NCBI GenBank assembly: GCA_023396365.1
Contig: JAEWWL010000062.1
Span: 1-8,206 of the forward strand
Direction of reading: 5' to 3'
Source: Methanobacteriota archaeon
GTDB taxonomy: Archaea; Halobacteriota; Methanomicrobia; Methanomicrobiales; Methanomicrobiaceae
DNA: 8,206 bases
The position numbers were made by a program, and so were the translations under genes. Each line of letters starts with the position of its first letter. Position 1 is the first letter of the stretch. Positions 1-6,463 of this stretch are shown here, piece by piece. The notes under the pieces were generated by a model, which worked only from the letters and a program-made list of their open reading frames with translations, was not told where the DNA came from and ran no database searches.

Positions 1-19
1 ATTGTTAATCTAATACTGA

Positions 20-31
20 TAATATATAAGG
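20..31 (+). promoter_or_regulatory. TATA-like element and weak SD before lysS
   Basis: An AT-only run, AATATATAA at 21-29, resembles an archaeal TATA box and is followed by AAGG at 28-31. If it were the true TATA box, transcription would start about 25 nt downstream, near 48-52, which lies past ATG 35 and ATG 41 and would favour the GTG start at 68. The two readings conflict, and the window begins too close to the gene to look for a better box upstream. Confidence 0.3.
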
Positions 32-40
32 CACATGCAA

Positions 41-1576
41 ATGACAGGTGGAAATACTACTGAAAAAGTGCACTGGGCAGATGTTTGCGCTGCCGAAGTA
101 AATCAGGACATCACGCATCTGATTGCAACAGGAATCACGCCCTCTGGTCCGATTCATCTTGGAAATATGAGAGAGGTCGTAACAGGCGACCTTGTATATA
201 AGGCAATGATAAAAAGAGGCTTAAAAGCCGAACTTATCTACAATGCAGATGACTTTGACCCCTTAAGAAAGGTATATCCCTTCCTTCCGGAAAGTTATGC
301 TCAATATATCGGACTTCCTATATGCGACATCCCGTGCCCCTGCGGGAAGCACAAAAGCTATGCAGAGCATTTCTTAGAGCCTTTCTTAAAAGCTCTCGAA
401 GAGCTTGATGTAAAACCGACAGTTCTGCGGTCAAGCGAACTTTACAGATCCGGAAAATTTACTGAAGAGATTAAAAACGTTCTTGAAAACGCCGCTGCGA
501 TAAAAGAGATATTGGAAAGAGTTTCAAAAAGAAAACTTCCGGACAACTGGGTCCCGTTCTATCCTATATGCAAAAAATGCAAAAAAATCAGCAATGCTGA
601 AATTTTAGAGCACAATGCAGACAAACACACAGTCAGATACAGGTGCGAATGCGGCTTTGAGGGTGACTGCGATTATTCAAAAGGCGAAGGAAAACTTGTA
701 TGGCGTGTTGACTGGCCAATGCGCTGGGCAAACCTTAGTGTTACGGTTGAACCCTTCGGAAAGGATCATGCCGCAGCCGGCGGATCATATGACACCGGTG
801 TTGAGATTGTCGAAAAGATATTCAATGCAAAACCACCCCACCCCGTCGCATATGAATGGATAAGCCTTAAAGGCAGGGGTGCAATGGCTTCATCAACAGG
901 TGTTGCAATAACAATTGACTCAATGCTTGAGATTGTTCCGCCGGATGTTTTAAGGTACTTAATCGTAAGAAGCAAGCCGGAGAAGGCAATTACATTCGAC
1001 CCGGGAATGGGTCTTTTAACACTTATTGACGAGTATGCAAAAGTTGCTGAAAGTGCTGATTCACGCGAATATGAACTTTCAAAAATTTCAAATGTCGCAA
1101 CCGGCATTCCTTTCAGGCATCTTGTGACAGTTGTTCAGATTGCATCTGATGACGACGCCGTAATAGAAGTCTTAAAAAGAAGCGGTTATGATGTAAAAAA
1201 CCGCGAGGCTGTTATAAAAAGAGCACACCGTGCAAAAATATGGATAGATAAATATGCACCTGACATGGTAAAATTCACAGTCCAGGAAAAGCTTCCGGAT
1301 GCTGTCTTCTCATTTAACGAAAAAGAAAGATACGCACTTGAAATACTGGCAGCAAAGATGGAGGGGCTTTTGGAGTGGAATGCTGAAAACCTTCATAATG
1401 CAGTATACAAAACAGGAGAAGAGGCAGACATCAATCCAAAGGAGATTTTTACATGCATATACAAGGCAATACTCGGACAGGAAAGAGGACCGCGTGCAGG
1501 ATGGTTCCTTGAAGCGCTTGGGAAGGAATTTGTCACAAGAAGAATCGTTGAAGCGGTGAGTGCCGGTGCTCAGTAA
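41..1576 (+). CDS. lysS: Class I lysyl-tRNA synthetase
   Basis: Charges tRNA-Lys with lysine in the cytoplasm. About 511 aa, normal for archaeal class I LysRS. Visible landmarks, numbered from the chosen start: HWADV at 11-15, the HIGH-type motif in ITPSGPIHLGN (HLGN 39-42), WRVDWPMRW near 221-229, EPFGKDHAAAGGSYDTG near 237-253, and the KMSKS-loop equivalent GAMASSTG at about 280-287. Cysteines C177, C180, C202, C204 and C210 form a likely zinc-binding insert. The KMSKS equivalent lacks both usual lysines; from memory other methanogen enzymes also have a GAM-SSTG form, so I do not read this as inactivation. Start choice: ATG 35, ATG 41 and GTG 68 are all possible. AAGG at 28-31 is 9 nt from ATG 41 but only 3 nt from ATG 35, so 41 is preferred; GTG 68 (VHWADV) would match the short N-terminus of Pyrococcus enzymes. 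The 3' end overlaps the next gene. Confidence 0.95.
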   Translation: MTGGNTTEKVHWADVCAAEVNQDITHLIATGITPSGPIHLGNMREVVTGDLVYKAMIKRGLKAELIYNADDFDPLRKVYPFLPESYAQYIGLPICDIPCPCGKHKSYAEHFLEPFLKALEELDVKPTVLRSSELYRSGKFTEEIKNVLENAAAIKEILERVSKRKLPDNWVPFYPICKKCKKISNAEILEHNADKHTVRYRCECGFEGDCDYSKGEGKLVWRVDWPMRWANLSVTVEPFGKDHAAAGGSYDTGVEIVEKIFNAKPPHPVAYEWISLKGRGAMASSTGVAITIDSMLEIVPPDVLRYLIVRSKPEKAITFDPGMGLLTLIDEYAKVAESADSREYELSKISNVATGIPFRHLVTVVQIASDDDAVIEVLKRSGYDVKNREAVIKRAHRAKIWIDKYAPDMVKFTVQEKLPDAVFSFNEKERYALEILAAKMEGLLEWNAENLHNAVYKTGEEADINPKEIFTCIYKAILGQERGPRAGWFLEALGKEFVTRRIVEAVSAGAQ

Positions 1577-2537
1577 AGGATGTCAGCAGTGCCACAAAGG
1601 CGGAAAAATGGTCCTGTTCATCACAGGAAAATGCGAAAAGGACTGCTGGTACTGCCCGATATCCTATGAAAGAAAGGGAAAAGACAACACCTACGCAAAC
1701 GACCGGCCTGTAAAAGACCCGCAGGATATAATTAAAGAGGCAAAGATGATGAGCGCCCTCGGCACCGGTGTGACCGGCGGAGAGGCGCTTCTTGAGACAG
1801 AAAGAGTTGTTTACTGCTGCCGTATGCTAAAAAAAGAGTTTGGTCCGGAGCACCATATCCACCTGTATACCGGAACTGCTCCGGATGAGAACACTCTTCT
1901 TAAACTCAAAGGGCTTGTCGATGAGATAAGAATGCATCCGCCGCAGGAGCAATGGAAAGATATTTTATCAACAGAATACATAAAATCCGCCAAGATTGCA
2001 CGGGATATGGGCTTTGAAGTAACAATCGAAGTCCCCTCCCTCCCGGGTCTTGAACATCTTATCCCTGCACTTCCCCATCTTGATTATCTGAATATCAACG
2101 AGCTGGAATGGAGTGAAACAAACGCTGATGCAATGCGAAAGATGGGATACAGTCTTGAGGATGATTATCACAATGCAGTCCCGGGGGCAAAGGAATGGGC
2201 AGAACAGCTCCTGGCAGCTGATAAAAAAGTCCACTGGTGCTCCTCAACATTTAAGGATTCGGTGCAGCTTAGGGAAAGACTGAAAAGGATTGCCAAAAAC
2301 ACAGCAAGACCTTTTGATGAGATAACAGATGACGGGACTGTTGTCTACGGATTCTGGATTCCAAAGGGAGAAATCCCGCAAGACCTTGAAGAAGATATGT
2401 TTGAGAAGCTTGAGAATCATATTGAGCTTTCATGGTGGCTTTTAACAGACTTTCCAGACGACTTTTTAGGTGAGAAGAAAATTATTGAAAGGTATCCAAA
2501 CGATGGTATGATTGTAGAGGTGACACCTGTCAAGTGA
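1566..2537 (+). CDS. Radical SAM protein, COG2108-like, function unknown
   Basis: A radical SAM enzyme: a [4Fe-4S] cluster would cleave S-adenosylmethionine to a 5'-deoxyadenosyl radical. From the chosen GTG start (323 aa) the cluster motif is CEKDCWYC (C23, C27, C30), followed by the SAM-contacting GGE at 71-73 within GTGVTGGEALL. An extra N-terminal pair GCQQC (C6, C9) lies 14 residues before the cluster motif and could bind metal. The protein resembles the archaeal family related to pyruvate formate-lyase activating enzyme (COG2108, by recollection); its substrate is not known and none is proposed. GTG 1560 is also in frame, but GGTGA at 1555-1559 sits 6 nt before GTG 1566, so the latter is preferred. 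The start lies inside the end of lysS and the stop overlaps the prenyltransferase start by 4 bp, so the three genes are probably co-transcribed and translationally coupled. Confidence 0.88.
   Translation: MLSKGCQQCHKGGKMVLFITGKCEKDCWYCPISYERKGKDNTYANDRPVKDPQDIIKEAKMMSALGTGVTGGEALLETERVVYCCRMLKKEFGPEHHIHLYTGTAPDENTLLKLKGLVDEIRMHPPQEQWKDILSTEYIKSAKIARDMGFEVTIEVPSLPGLEHLIPALPHLDYLNINELEWSETNADAMRKMGYSLEDDYHNAVPGAKEWAEQLLAADKKVHWCSSTFKDSVQLRERLKRIAKNTARPFDEITDDGTVVYGFWIPKGEIPQDLEEDMFEKLENHIELSWWLLTDFPDDFLGEKKIIERYPNDGMIVEVTPVK
2517..2523 (+). promoter_or_regulatory. Strong Shine-Dalgarno for the prenyltransferase gene
   Basis: GAGGTGA lies inside the end of the radical SAM gene, 10 nt before GTG 2534. 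It matches the archaeal 16S rRNA anti-SD well and fixes this GTG as the start of the downstream gene. Confidence 0.7.
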
Positions 2538-3310
2538 AATTAAAACCCAGGGATTTTATAGAGAGTATCTACGAAAGGCATCTTCTAAGAAAAATCAGGC
2601 ATGTCCCCGGACATATTGCAATAATACAGGATGGCAACAGAAGATTTGCCAGAGAAATGGGGCTTGACATATCAACAGGCCACAGACTTGGTGCACAGAC
2701 AACCGAAAAGGTTCTTGACTGGGCAAGGGAGATTGGCGTTAAGCATATTACCCTCTACTGCTTTTCAACAGAAAACTTCAGGCGCTCGGAGTCAGAACTC
2801 AGGGAGCTTTTTGAACTATTTGCAGAAAAAGCAATTGCTGCCGCATCCGATGAACGCGTTCACAAAAACAGAATCAGGATTCAGATGGTTGGAGACAGAA
2901 ACCTGATGCCTGCTGATCTTATGGAAAAGATTGAGAGAGTCGAAAGCCTTACAAAAAACCACACAGAATTCACAATAAACCTTGCTATCGCATATGGCGG
3001 CAGAAACGAGATAGTATGCGCCACACGCTCAATCTTAAACCAGATTCGTCAAGGCAGACTCTTAACTGAAGATATTGACAGCAGAACTATCCAGGATAAT
3101 CTCTACAGTGATATAAACATACCAAAAGTTGATCTAATCATCAGGACAGGAAACGAGAAGAGAACATCAAACTTTCTTCCCTGGCTTGCCAATGGCAATG
3201 AGTCAGCTGTTTATTTCTGTGCACCCTACTGGCCGCTCTTTCGAAAAATTGATCTGCTTCGCGGAGTAAGGCTTTATGACCAGCGCTTCAGGGAAGGTCA
3301 TTTCCCATAG
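2534..3310 (+). CDS. uppS: cis-prenyltransferase, catalytic subunit (UppS/DHDDS family)
   Basis: Condenses isopentenyl diphosphate onto an allylic diphosphate to make a long cis-polyprenyl diphosphate, the precursor of the glycosyl carrier lipid; membrane-associated. 258 aa. Family motifs in order: IIQDGNRRFAREMG (catalytic Asp D33), TLYCFSTENF at 73-82, VGDRNLMP near 119-126, NLAIAYGGRNE at 149-159, and the IPP-binding stretch IIRTGNEKRTSNF (R204, R210, S212). Deviations: N207 replaces the usual Gly in RTGGE; the segment between LPW and YF carries two extra residues, so the usual metal-binding Glu before YF is displaced (ESAVYF instead of AELYF); and the C-terminus (QRFREGHFP) lacks an RxG in the normal register. 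These losses suggest it needs a partner subunit, and the convergent neighbour is the obvious candidate. GTG start with a good SD; GTGA overlap with the radical SAM gene. It stops at TAG inside the neighbour's 3' end. Confidence 0.93.
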   Translation: MKLKPRDFIESIYERHLLRKIRHVPGHIAIIQDGNRRFAREMGLDISTGHRLGAQTTEKVLDWAREIGVKHITLYCFSTENFRRSESELRELFELFAEKAIAAASDERVHKNRIRIQMVGDRNLMPADLMEKIERVESLTKNHTEFTINLAIAYGGRNEIVCATRSILNQIRQGRLLTEDIDSRTIQDNLYSDINIPKVDLIIRTGNEKRTSNFLPWLANGNESAVYFCAPYWPLFRKIDLLRGVRLYDQRFREGHFP

Positions 3311-3891
3311 CGGCGCTTTCGAAGCTGATAGTCACGAAGAGCCCTTAAAAGATCCACTTTCCTAAACTCCTTCCAGTTAACATCAGAAAAGAAAAGTTCG
3401 GAGTATACGGACTGCCAGATTAGAAAATCAGTCAGGTGGCTTCCGCCGGTTTTTATAACAAGATCAGGCTCAAACCTGAAGTTCAGATAAGACTCAATGG
3501 TTTTTTCAGAAACAGTCTCTGGCAAAACCCCGTCCTGCGCCATCTTTTTAATTGCGCTTATTATCTCTTCCCTTCCGCTCATTCCTATTGCAACAGAAAC
3601 CTCTGCACCTTTGCCTGACTCCTCTTTTTTATCTGCATAGCAGATTGTCAGGTGCGCTATCTTTGAAATTTCCATTAAAGAGTCAAGATGCTTTAAAACA
3701 GAGTCTGCAGAATCGGTATCTATGTGAAAAATAATTTCAGAAATGCCAAGATTAATGCACCACCCGCAAACTTCCTCTGGTTTCATTGGGGCTCCGGAGA
3801 TATCATCACCGGTTATCATAAAGCAGACCGAATCGGGAAGACTTTTCAGCTCCTTTTTCAGCATCCGTTCATAATAACGATGAATCAGCAT
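3298..3891 (-). CDS. Non-catalytic cis-prenyltransferase subunit, NgBR/Nus1-like
   Basis: A short (197 aa) cis-prenyltransferase homologue, 61 aa shorter than its neighbour. The C-terminal half is clearly of this family: SVAIGMSGREEI at 99-110 (compare NLAIAYGGRNEI), DLVIKTGG at 143-150, DFLIWQSVYSELFF at 155-168, then FRKVDLLRALRDYQ, nearly parallel to FRKIDLLRGVRLYDQ next door. The N-terminal motif has degenerated: the catalytic DGNRR is replaced by TGDDI at 27-31, the STENF region is gone, and the IPP-binding Arg pair is lost (K147, and a one-residue deletion before H152). It keeps E165 in YSEL and ends RYGK, an RxG motif exactly in the register of E. coli UppS. This is the pattern of NgBR/Nus1, the accessory half of heteromeric cis-prenyltransferases. 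The ATG start has no good SD. The frame stays open 22 codons further upstream, but without ATG, GTG or TTG. A degenerate paralogue is the alternative, though the specific retention argues against decay. Confidence 0.85.
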   Translation of the reverse strand: MLIHRYYERMLKKELKSLPDSVCFMITGDDISGAPMKPEEVCGWCINLGISEIIFHIDTDSADSVLKHLDSLMEISKIAHLTICYADKKEESGKGAEVSVAIGMSGREEIISAIKKMAQDGVLPETVSEKTIESYLNFRFEPDLVIKTGGSHLTDFLIWQSVYSELFFSDVNWKEFRKVDLLRALRDYQLRKRRYGK

Positions 3892-3932
3892 ATCCCCGGT
3901 ACCCCAAAGACATTCCAGTCGTTCGGATGTAT

Positions 3933-3954
3933 GTCTGTGATATTCATCACAAAC
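3933..3954. promoter_or_regulatory. TGTGA-N6-TCACA palindrome, possible operator
   Basis: Six perfect base pairs, TGTGAT (3936-3941) and ATCACA (3946-3951), flank ATTC. After one mismatch two more pairs extend it to 22 bp. It lies in the divergent region, 42 nt upstream of the NgBR-like ATG and about 70 nt upstream of dph5, where a dimeric regulator could affect either gene. It could also fold as a hairpin in the 5' leader of the minus-strand transcript. The half-sites match the bacterial CRP consensus, but no CRP role is claimed for an archaeon. Confidence 0.35.
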
Positions 3955-3981
3955 TAACTATTGTCTTTTTTCTCTTTGAAG

Positions 3982-4017
3982 ATAAATACATACTATACGA
4001 TTCTGAAAAACGAGGGA
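3982..4017 (+). promoter_or_regulatory. Putative promoter and SD of dph5
   Basis: The AT-rich stretch ATAAATACATACTATA (3982-3997) contains TATA-like cores; transcription would begin about 25 nt downstream, around 4010-4020. GAGGGA at 4012-4017 is an SD-like motif 4 nt before ATG 4022. A pyrimidine-rich run precedes it at 3959-3977. The exact TATA core cannot be chosen by eye. Confidence 0.35.
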
Positions 4018-4021
4018 CAAA

Positions 4022-4774
4022 ATGCTTACATTCATTGGTCTTGGACTCTACGATGAGAAAGATATATCAATAAAAGGGCTTGAAGCGATAAAAAGCGCAG
4101 ATTTTGTATTCCTTGAGGGATACACCTCCCGCCTTATGGGAGCGGACATCAAAAAATTAGAGGAGTATTATGGAAAAAAAATTGAATTTTTAGGGCGCGA
4201 TGATGTGGAAAAGCATCCGGATAGAATTCTTGATGCAGCAAAATCAGGCAGTGCAGTATTTTTGACAGGCGGTGACCCGATGGTTTCTACAACACACTCA
4301 GATCTTCGGATACGTGCAAAAGAAAAAGGCATTCCAACAATGATTATTCACGGTGCATCAATACAGAGTGCCGTATGCGGCCTGTCAGGCCTTCAGAATT
4401 ACCGCTTTGGAAAATCATGCTCAATACCATATCCTGAGAAGAACTGGTTTCCAACAACACCCCTGGATACAATAATGCAAAACATCTCACAGGATTTGCA
4501 CACTCTTGTATTTTTAGACATAAAACCTGACAGACATATGACAGTTGCACAGGGAGCAGATCTTATTGTTCAGATGGCAGAAAAGAGAAGCATAAAGCCT
4601 CCCGAAATTTATGTCGGGATCGCCCGTGCAGGCTCTGACAACCCTGTTGTTTATGCAGGAAGTGCTGAAAAAATAAAAAAATGCGATTTCGGAGAGCCTC
4701 TGCATGTAATGGTTATTCCTGCATCGCTTCATGTGATGGAAAAAGAATACCTCGCTGAATTTGCAGATCTATGA
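4022..4774 (+). CDS. dph5: Diphthine synthase
   Basis: SAM-dependent methyltransferase (DphB/Dph5) that methylates the amino group of the modified histidine of elongation factor 2 during diphthamide synthesis in the cytoplasm. 250 aa, typical for the archaeal enzyme. It has the tetrapyrrole-methylase fold signatures: GLGLYDEKDIS at 6-16, FLEGYTS at 30-36, LTGGDPMVSTTHSDLRIRA at 81-99 (the SAM-binding GGDP loop), HGASIQSA at 110-117, GLQNYRFGK at 123-131, and a late GIARAGSDNPVVYAG at 199-213. The start is ATG 4022 with GAGGGA 4 nt upstream. Its stop overlaps the next gene's start (ATGA), so the two are probably one operon. It is divergent from the NgBR-like gene. No anomaly is seen. Confidence 0.96.
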   Translation: MLTFIGLGLYDEKDISIKGLEAIKSADFVFLEGYTSRLMGADIKKLEEYYGKKIEFLGRDDVEKHPDRILDAAKSGSAVFLTGGDPMVSTTHSDLRIRAKEKGIPTMIIHGASIQSAVCGLSGLQNYRFGKSCSIPYPEKNWFPTTPLDTIMQNISQDLHTLVFLDIKPDRHMTVAQGADLIVQMAEKRSIKPPEIYVGIARAGSDNPVVYAGSAEKIKKCDFGEPLHVMVIPASLHVMEKEYLAEFADL

Positions 4775-5343
4775 AGCCGGAAAAATTTGGAGAACTGCTT
4801 GAAGAGAAGCTTCTATCAGCATCTGCTCTTTCGCTGCCAGACACACCATATTCTAAATTATCTGAAGAGATTCTTGAGATGGCAAAAGCCTACCAAAAAG
4901 ACGGCTTTACTTTCCTTGCATCAGGAGATATTGTTAATGCCCATGCATCATTTGCATATGGATTCGGATGGCTTGATTTTGGAGTAAAGTCAGGGCTTAT
5001 TGACGGACTTCCTGTTAAAAAAAGAGTGCCTTTTTTTGCAGAGGAGATGCCACAAAATTTGTTAGAGCATCTTTTTGAAAAAACAAACAGATATCAGCGT
5101 ATGCTCTCTGAAGCGCTCTGCTCTGTATCTCCTGCGCCGGATGCCGAAAGTCCGCTTTATGCTTTTTCAAAGGATATATTAAAATCTGCAGATGAATATC
5201 TCAAATCAGGAGAATTATATTTAAATTCTGAAAATTATGTCAGCGCTCTTGCACACTTCAGCTATGGATATGGTCTGCTTGACGCCTCAGTCAGGTCAGG
5301 GCTGTTCATTATTAACAAAAACAGGGGTCTTTTTACTGTCTAA
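4771..5343 (+). CDS. Protein with two tandem DUF357 repeats
   Basis: 190 aa of unknown function, belonging to the archaeal DUF357 family. Two copies of the domain can be aligned by eye. The first, EILEMAKAYQKDGFTFLASG...FAYGFGWLDFGVKSGLI, covers about 33-77. The second, DILKSADEYLKSGELYLNSE...FSYGYGLLDASVRSGLF, covers about 135-179. Each is preceded by a weaker helical stretch (about 5-30 and 100-132), so the whole protein is probably a two-fold repeat of helical hairpins. The repeated pattern of aromatic/Gly plus LD and SGL is the family signature. There is no signal peptide or membrane segment, so it is likely cytoplasmic. Its ATG overlaps the dph5 stop and has no SD of its own, implying translation coupled to dph5; whether it has any role in diphthamide formation is unknown. 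Confidence 0.88.
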   Translation: MKPEKFGELLEEKLLSASALSLPDTPYSKLSEEILEMAKAYQKDGFTFLASGDIVNAHASFAYGFGWLDFGVKSGLIDGLPVKKRVPFFAEEMPQNLLEHLFEKTNRYQRMLSEALCSVSPAPDAESPLYAFSKDILKSADEYLKSGELYLNSENYVSALAHFSYGYGLLDASVRSGLFIINKNRGLFTV

Positions 5344-5394
5344 AACCTTAAAGGGTTTATAGCCAGAGATCAAATAATTCAGGATATACCGGAG
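5343..5394 (+). promoter_or_regulatory. Putative promoter and SD of the flippase-like gene
   Basis: The 57-bp gap contains AAAGG followed by GTTTATAG (5350-5361), resembling a BRE plus TATA box; the predicted transcription start is near 5384. GGAG at 5391-5394 is 6 nt before ATG 5401. The same stretch can form a small hairpin (AAACC 5343-5347 with GGTTT 5354-5358) just after the DUF357 stop, so it could instead attenuate or end the dph5 transcript. Confidence 0.4.
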
Positions 5395-5400
5395 ATACAG

Positions 5401-6450
5401 ATGGACAGAAATCAGTGGAAGTGGCTGGCAATTTCAATACTATTCAGTGTTGTAGTTCTGGCTCTTGTTTTATACTTCACAATTGATGAGAATACTATAC
5501 AATACCTGAGCAAACTCCAGCCTCTTTATCTTCTGGCAGCGCTTCTGCTTCACCTGGGCTCTCTTTGCGCCTGGGCACTCAGGATAAAATTCATGTCCAA
5601 ATCATTAGGATATAAAGTTCCTTTTTTGCACTGCCTTAACATGGTCTTTGCAAATCTTCTTGTGGCAGCAATTACCCCCTCACAGGTTGGCGGAGAACCT
5701 GTAAGAATTCATGAATTATACAGGGCAGAGGTGCCGCTTGGTGATGCCACAGCAATAGTTATCATGGAGAGAGTCCTTGACGGAATATTTCTGGGGATAA
5801 TAGGCGGCGCTGCAATGCTGATGCTCTGGCTTGGATCTGAAGAGCTGGGTCTTTCAATAACGCTTCCGCTGTTTTTCATGTGGATCATGATAACAGGATT
5901 TGTAATTCTTTTTGCTTATTCTGTTAAAAATCCGGAATTTCTAAAAAGTCTCATTAAAAGGGTTTCAGGATGGTTTACAAAACGCTGGCATGCTGAAAAA
6001 GTGGAAAAGCTTACATCAAGAATTGACTCAGAGGTTGACAACTTTAACGGTGCACTGAAAAATTACGTTAAATATTCAAGAACAGGTCTTGTATGGGGAA
6101 GTCTTTTTACAATCATCTACTGGTTCAGTGAATTTTTCATCGCATCCCTGATTTTAATGGGTCTTGGGGAAAGTCCGCATATTATTGAATCATTTGTGGC
6201 ACAGATAATAATAGCAGTAATCATGATGATTCCTCTAACCCCCGGAAGTTCAGGAATCGCCGAGCTTTCAGCAACATCTCTATACAGCCTGTTTGTGCCT
6301 TCCTCAATTGTCGGCATATTTGTTGTATTATGGCGCCTTGTTCTTTATTATGTTAACATATTCTTAGGTATTTTTGGAACAGTAATCATTGTAAAAAGAG
6401 AGGTCTTAAGAAAAGCCCTGAAAACCAAAATTTCAATTAAAAGGGATTAA
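5401..6450 (+). CDS. Flippase-like / LPG-synthase-TM family integral membrane protein
   Basis: 349 aa polytopic membrane protein of the PF03706/TIGR00374 (UPF0104) family. Likely membrane segments, judged by hydrophobicity: 8-26, 42-60, 78-95, 118-146, 153-173, 229-254, 263-280 and 301-333, with a charged cytoplasmic-type loop at about 176-227. Conserved family pieces are ITPSQVGGEPVRIHEL at 91-106, the matching second-half piece PLTPGSSGIAELS at 278-290, and WRLVLYYVNIFLG at 311-323. Family members include the membrane half of bacterial MprF and archaeal proteins tied to lipid-linked sugar transfer, and several are thought to move lipids across the membrane; the substrate here is not shown. 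ATG with GGAG 6 nt upstream. A role with the polyprenyl carrier made by the nearby prenyltransferases is conceivable but rests only on proximity. Confidence 0.88.
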   Translation: MDRNQWKWLAISILFSVVVLALVLYFTIDENTIQYLSKLQPLYLLAALLLHLGSLCAWALRIKFMSKSLGYKVPFLHCLNMVFANLLVAAITPSQVGGEPVRIHELYRAEVPLGDATAIVIMERVLDGIFLGIIGGAAMLMLWLGSEELGLSITLPLFFMWIMITGFVILFAYSVKNPEFLKSLIKRVSGWFTKRWHAEKVEKLTSRIDSEVDNFNGALKNYVKYSRTGLVWGSLFTIIYWFSEFFIASLILMGLGESPHIIESFVAQIIIAVIMMIPLTPGSSGIAELSATSLYSLFVPSSIVGIFVVLWRLVLYYVNIFLGIFGTVIIVKREVLRKALKTKISIKRD

Positions 6451-6463
6451 TAAAAATTATCCC
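6443..6463. terminator. Bidirectional hairpin between convergent genes
   Basis: GGGAT-T-AAT (6443-6451) pairs with ATTATCCC (6456-6463) around an AAAA loop, giving 8 bp with one bulged T. It covers the 6-bp gap and both stop codons of the flippase-like gene and ppcA. On the minus strand it is followed at once by a T-rich run (complement of 6421-6442), as expected for termination of ppcA. On the plus strand the following sequence is less T-rich. Confidence 0.4.

Noticed and set aside
766..1107. Minus-strand frame of 113 codons inside lysS
   Set aside because: It lies wholly within a well-conserved region of lysS and shows no independent coding evidence.
3308..3325. Pyrrolysine-type readthrough of the TAG that ends the prenyltransferase gene
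   Set aside because: Readthrough would add only five codons (RRFRS) before TGA. These are dictated by the overlapping antisense gene, and nothing in the window points to a pyrrolysine system.
3936..3951. A genuine CRP binding site
   Set aside because: The match to TGTGA-N6-TCACA is exact, but cAMP-CRP control is not established in methanogens; only a generic palindrome is reported.
3892..3957. N-terminal extension of the NgBR-like protein by 22 codons
   Set aside because: The frame is open but has no ATG, GTG or TTG, and the ATG at 3891 already lines up with the N-terminus of the paralogous neighbour.
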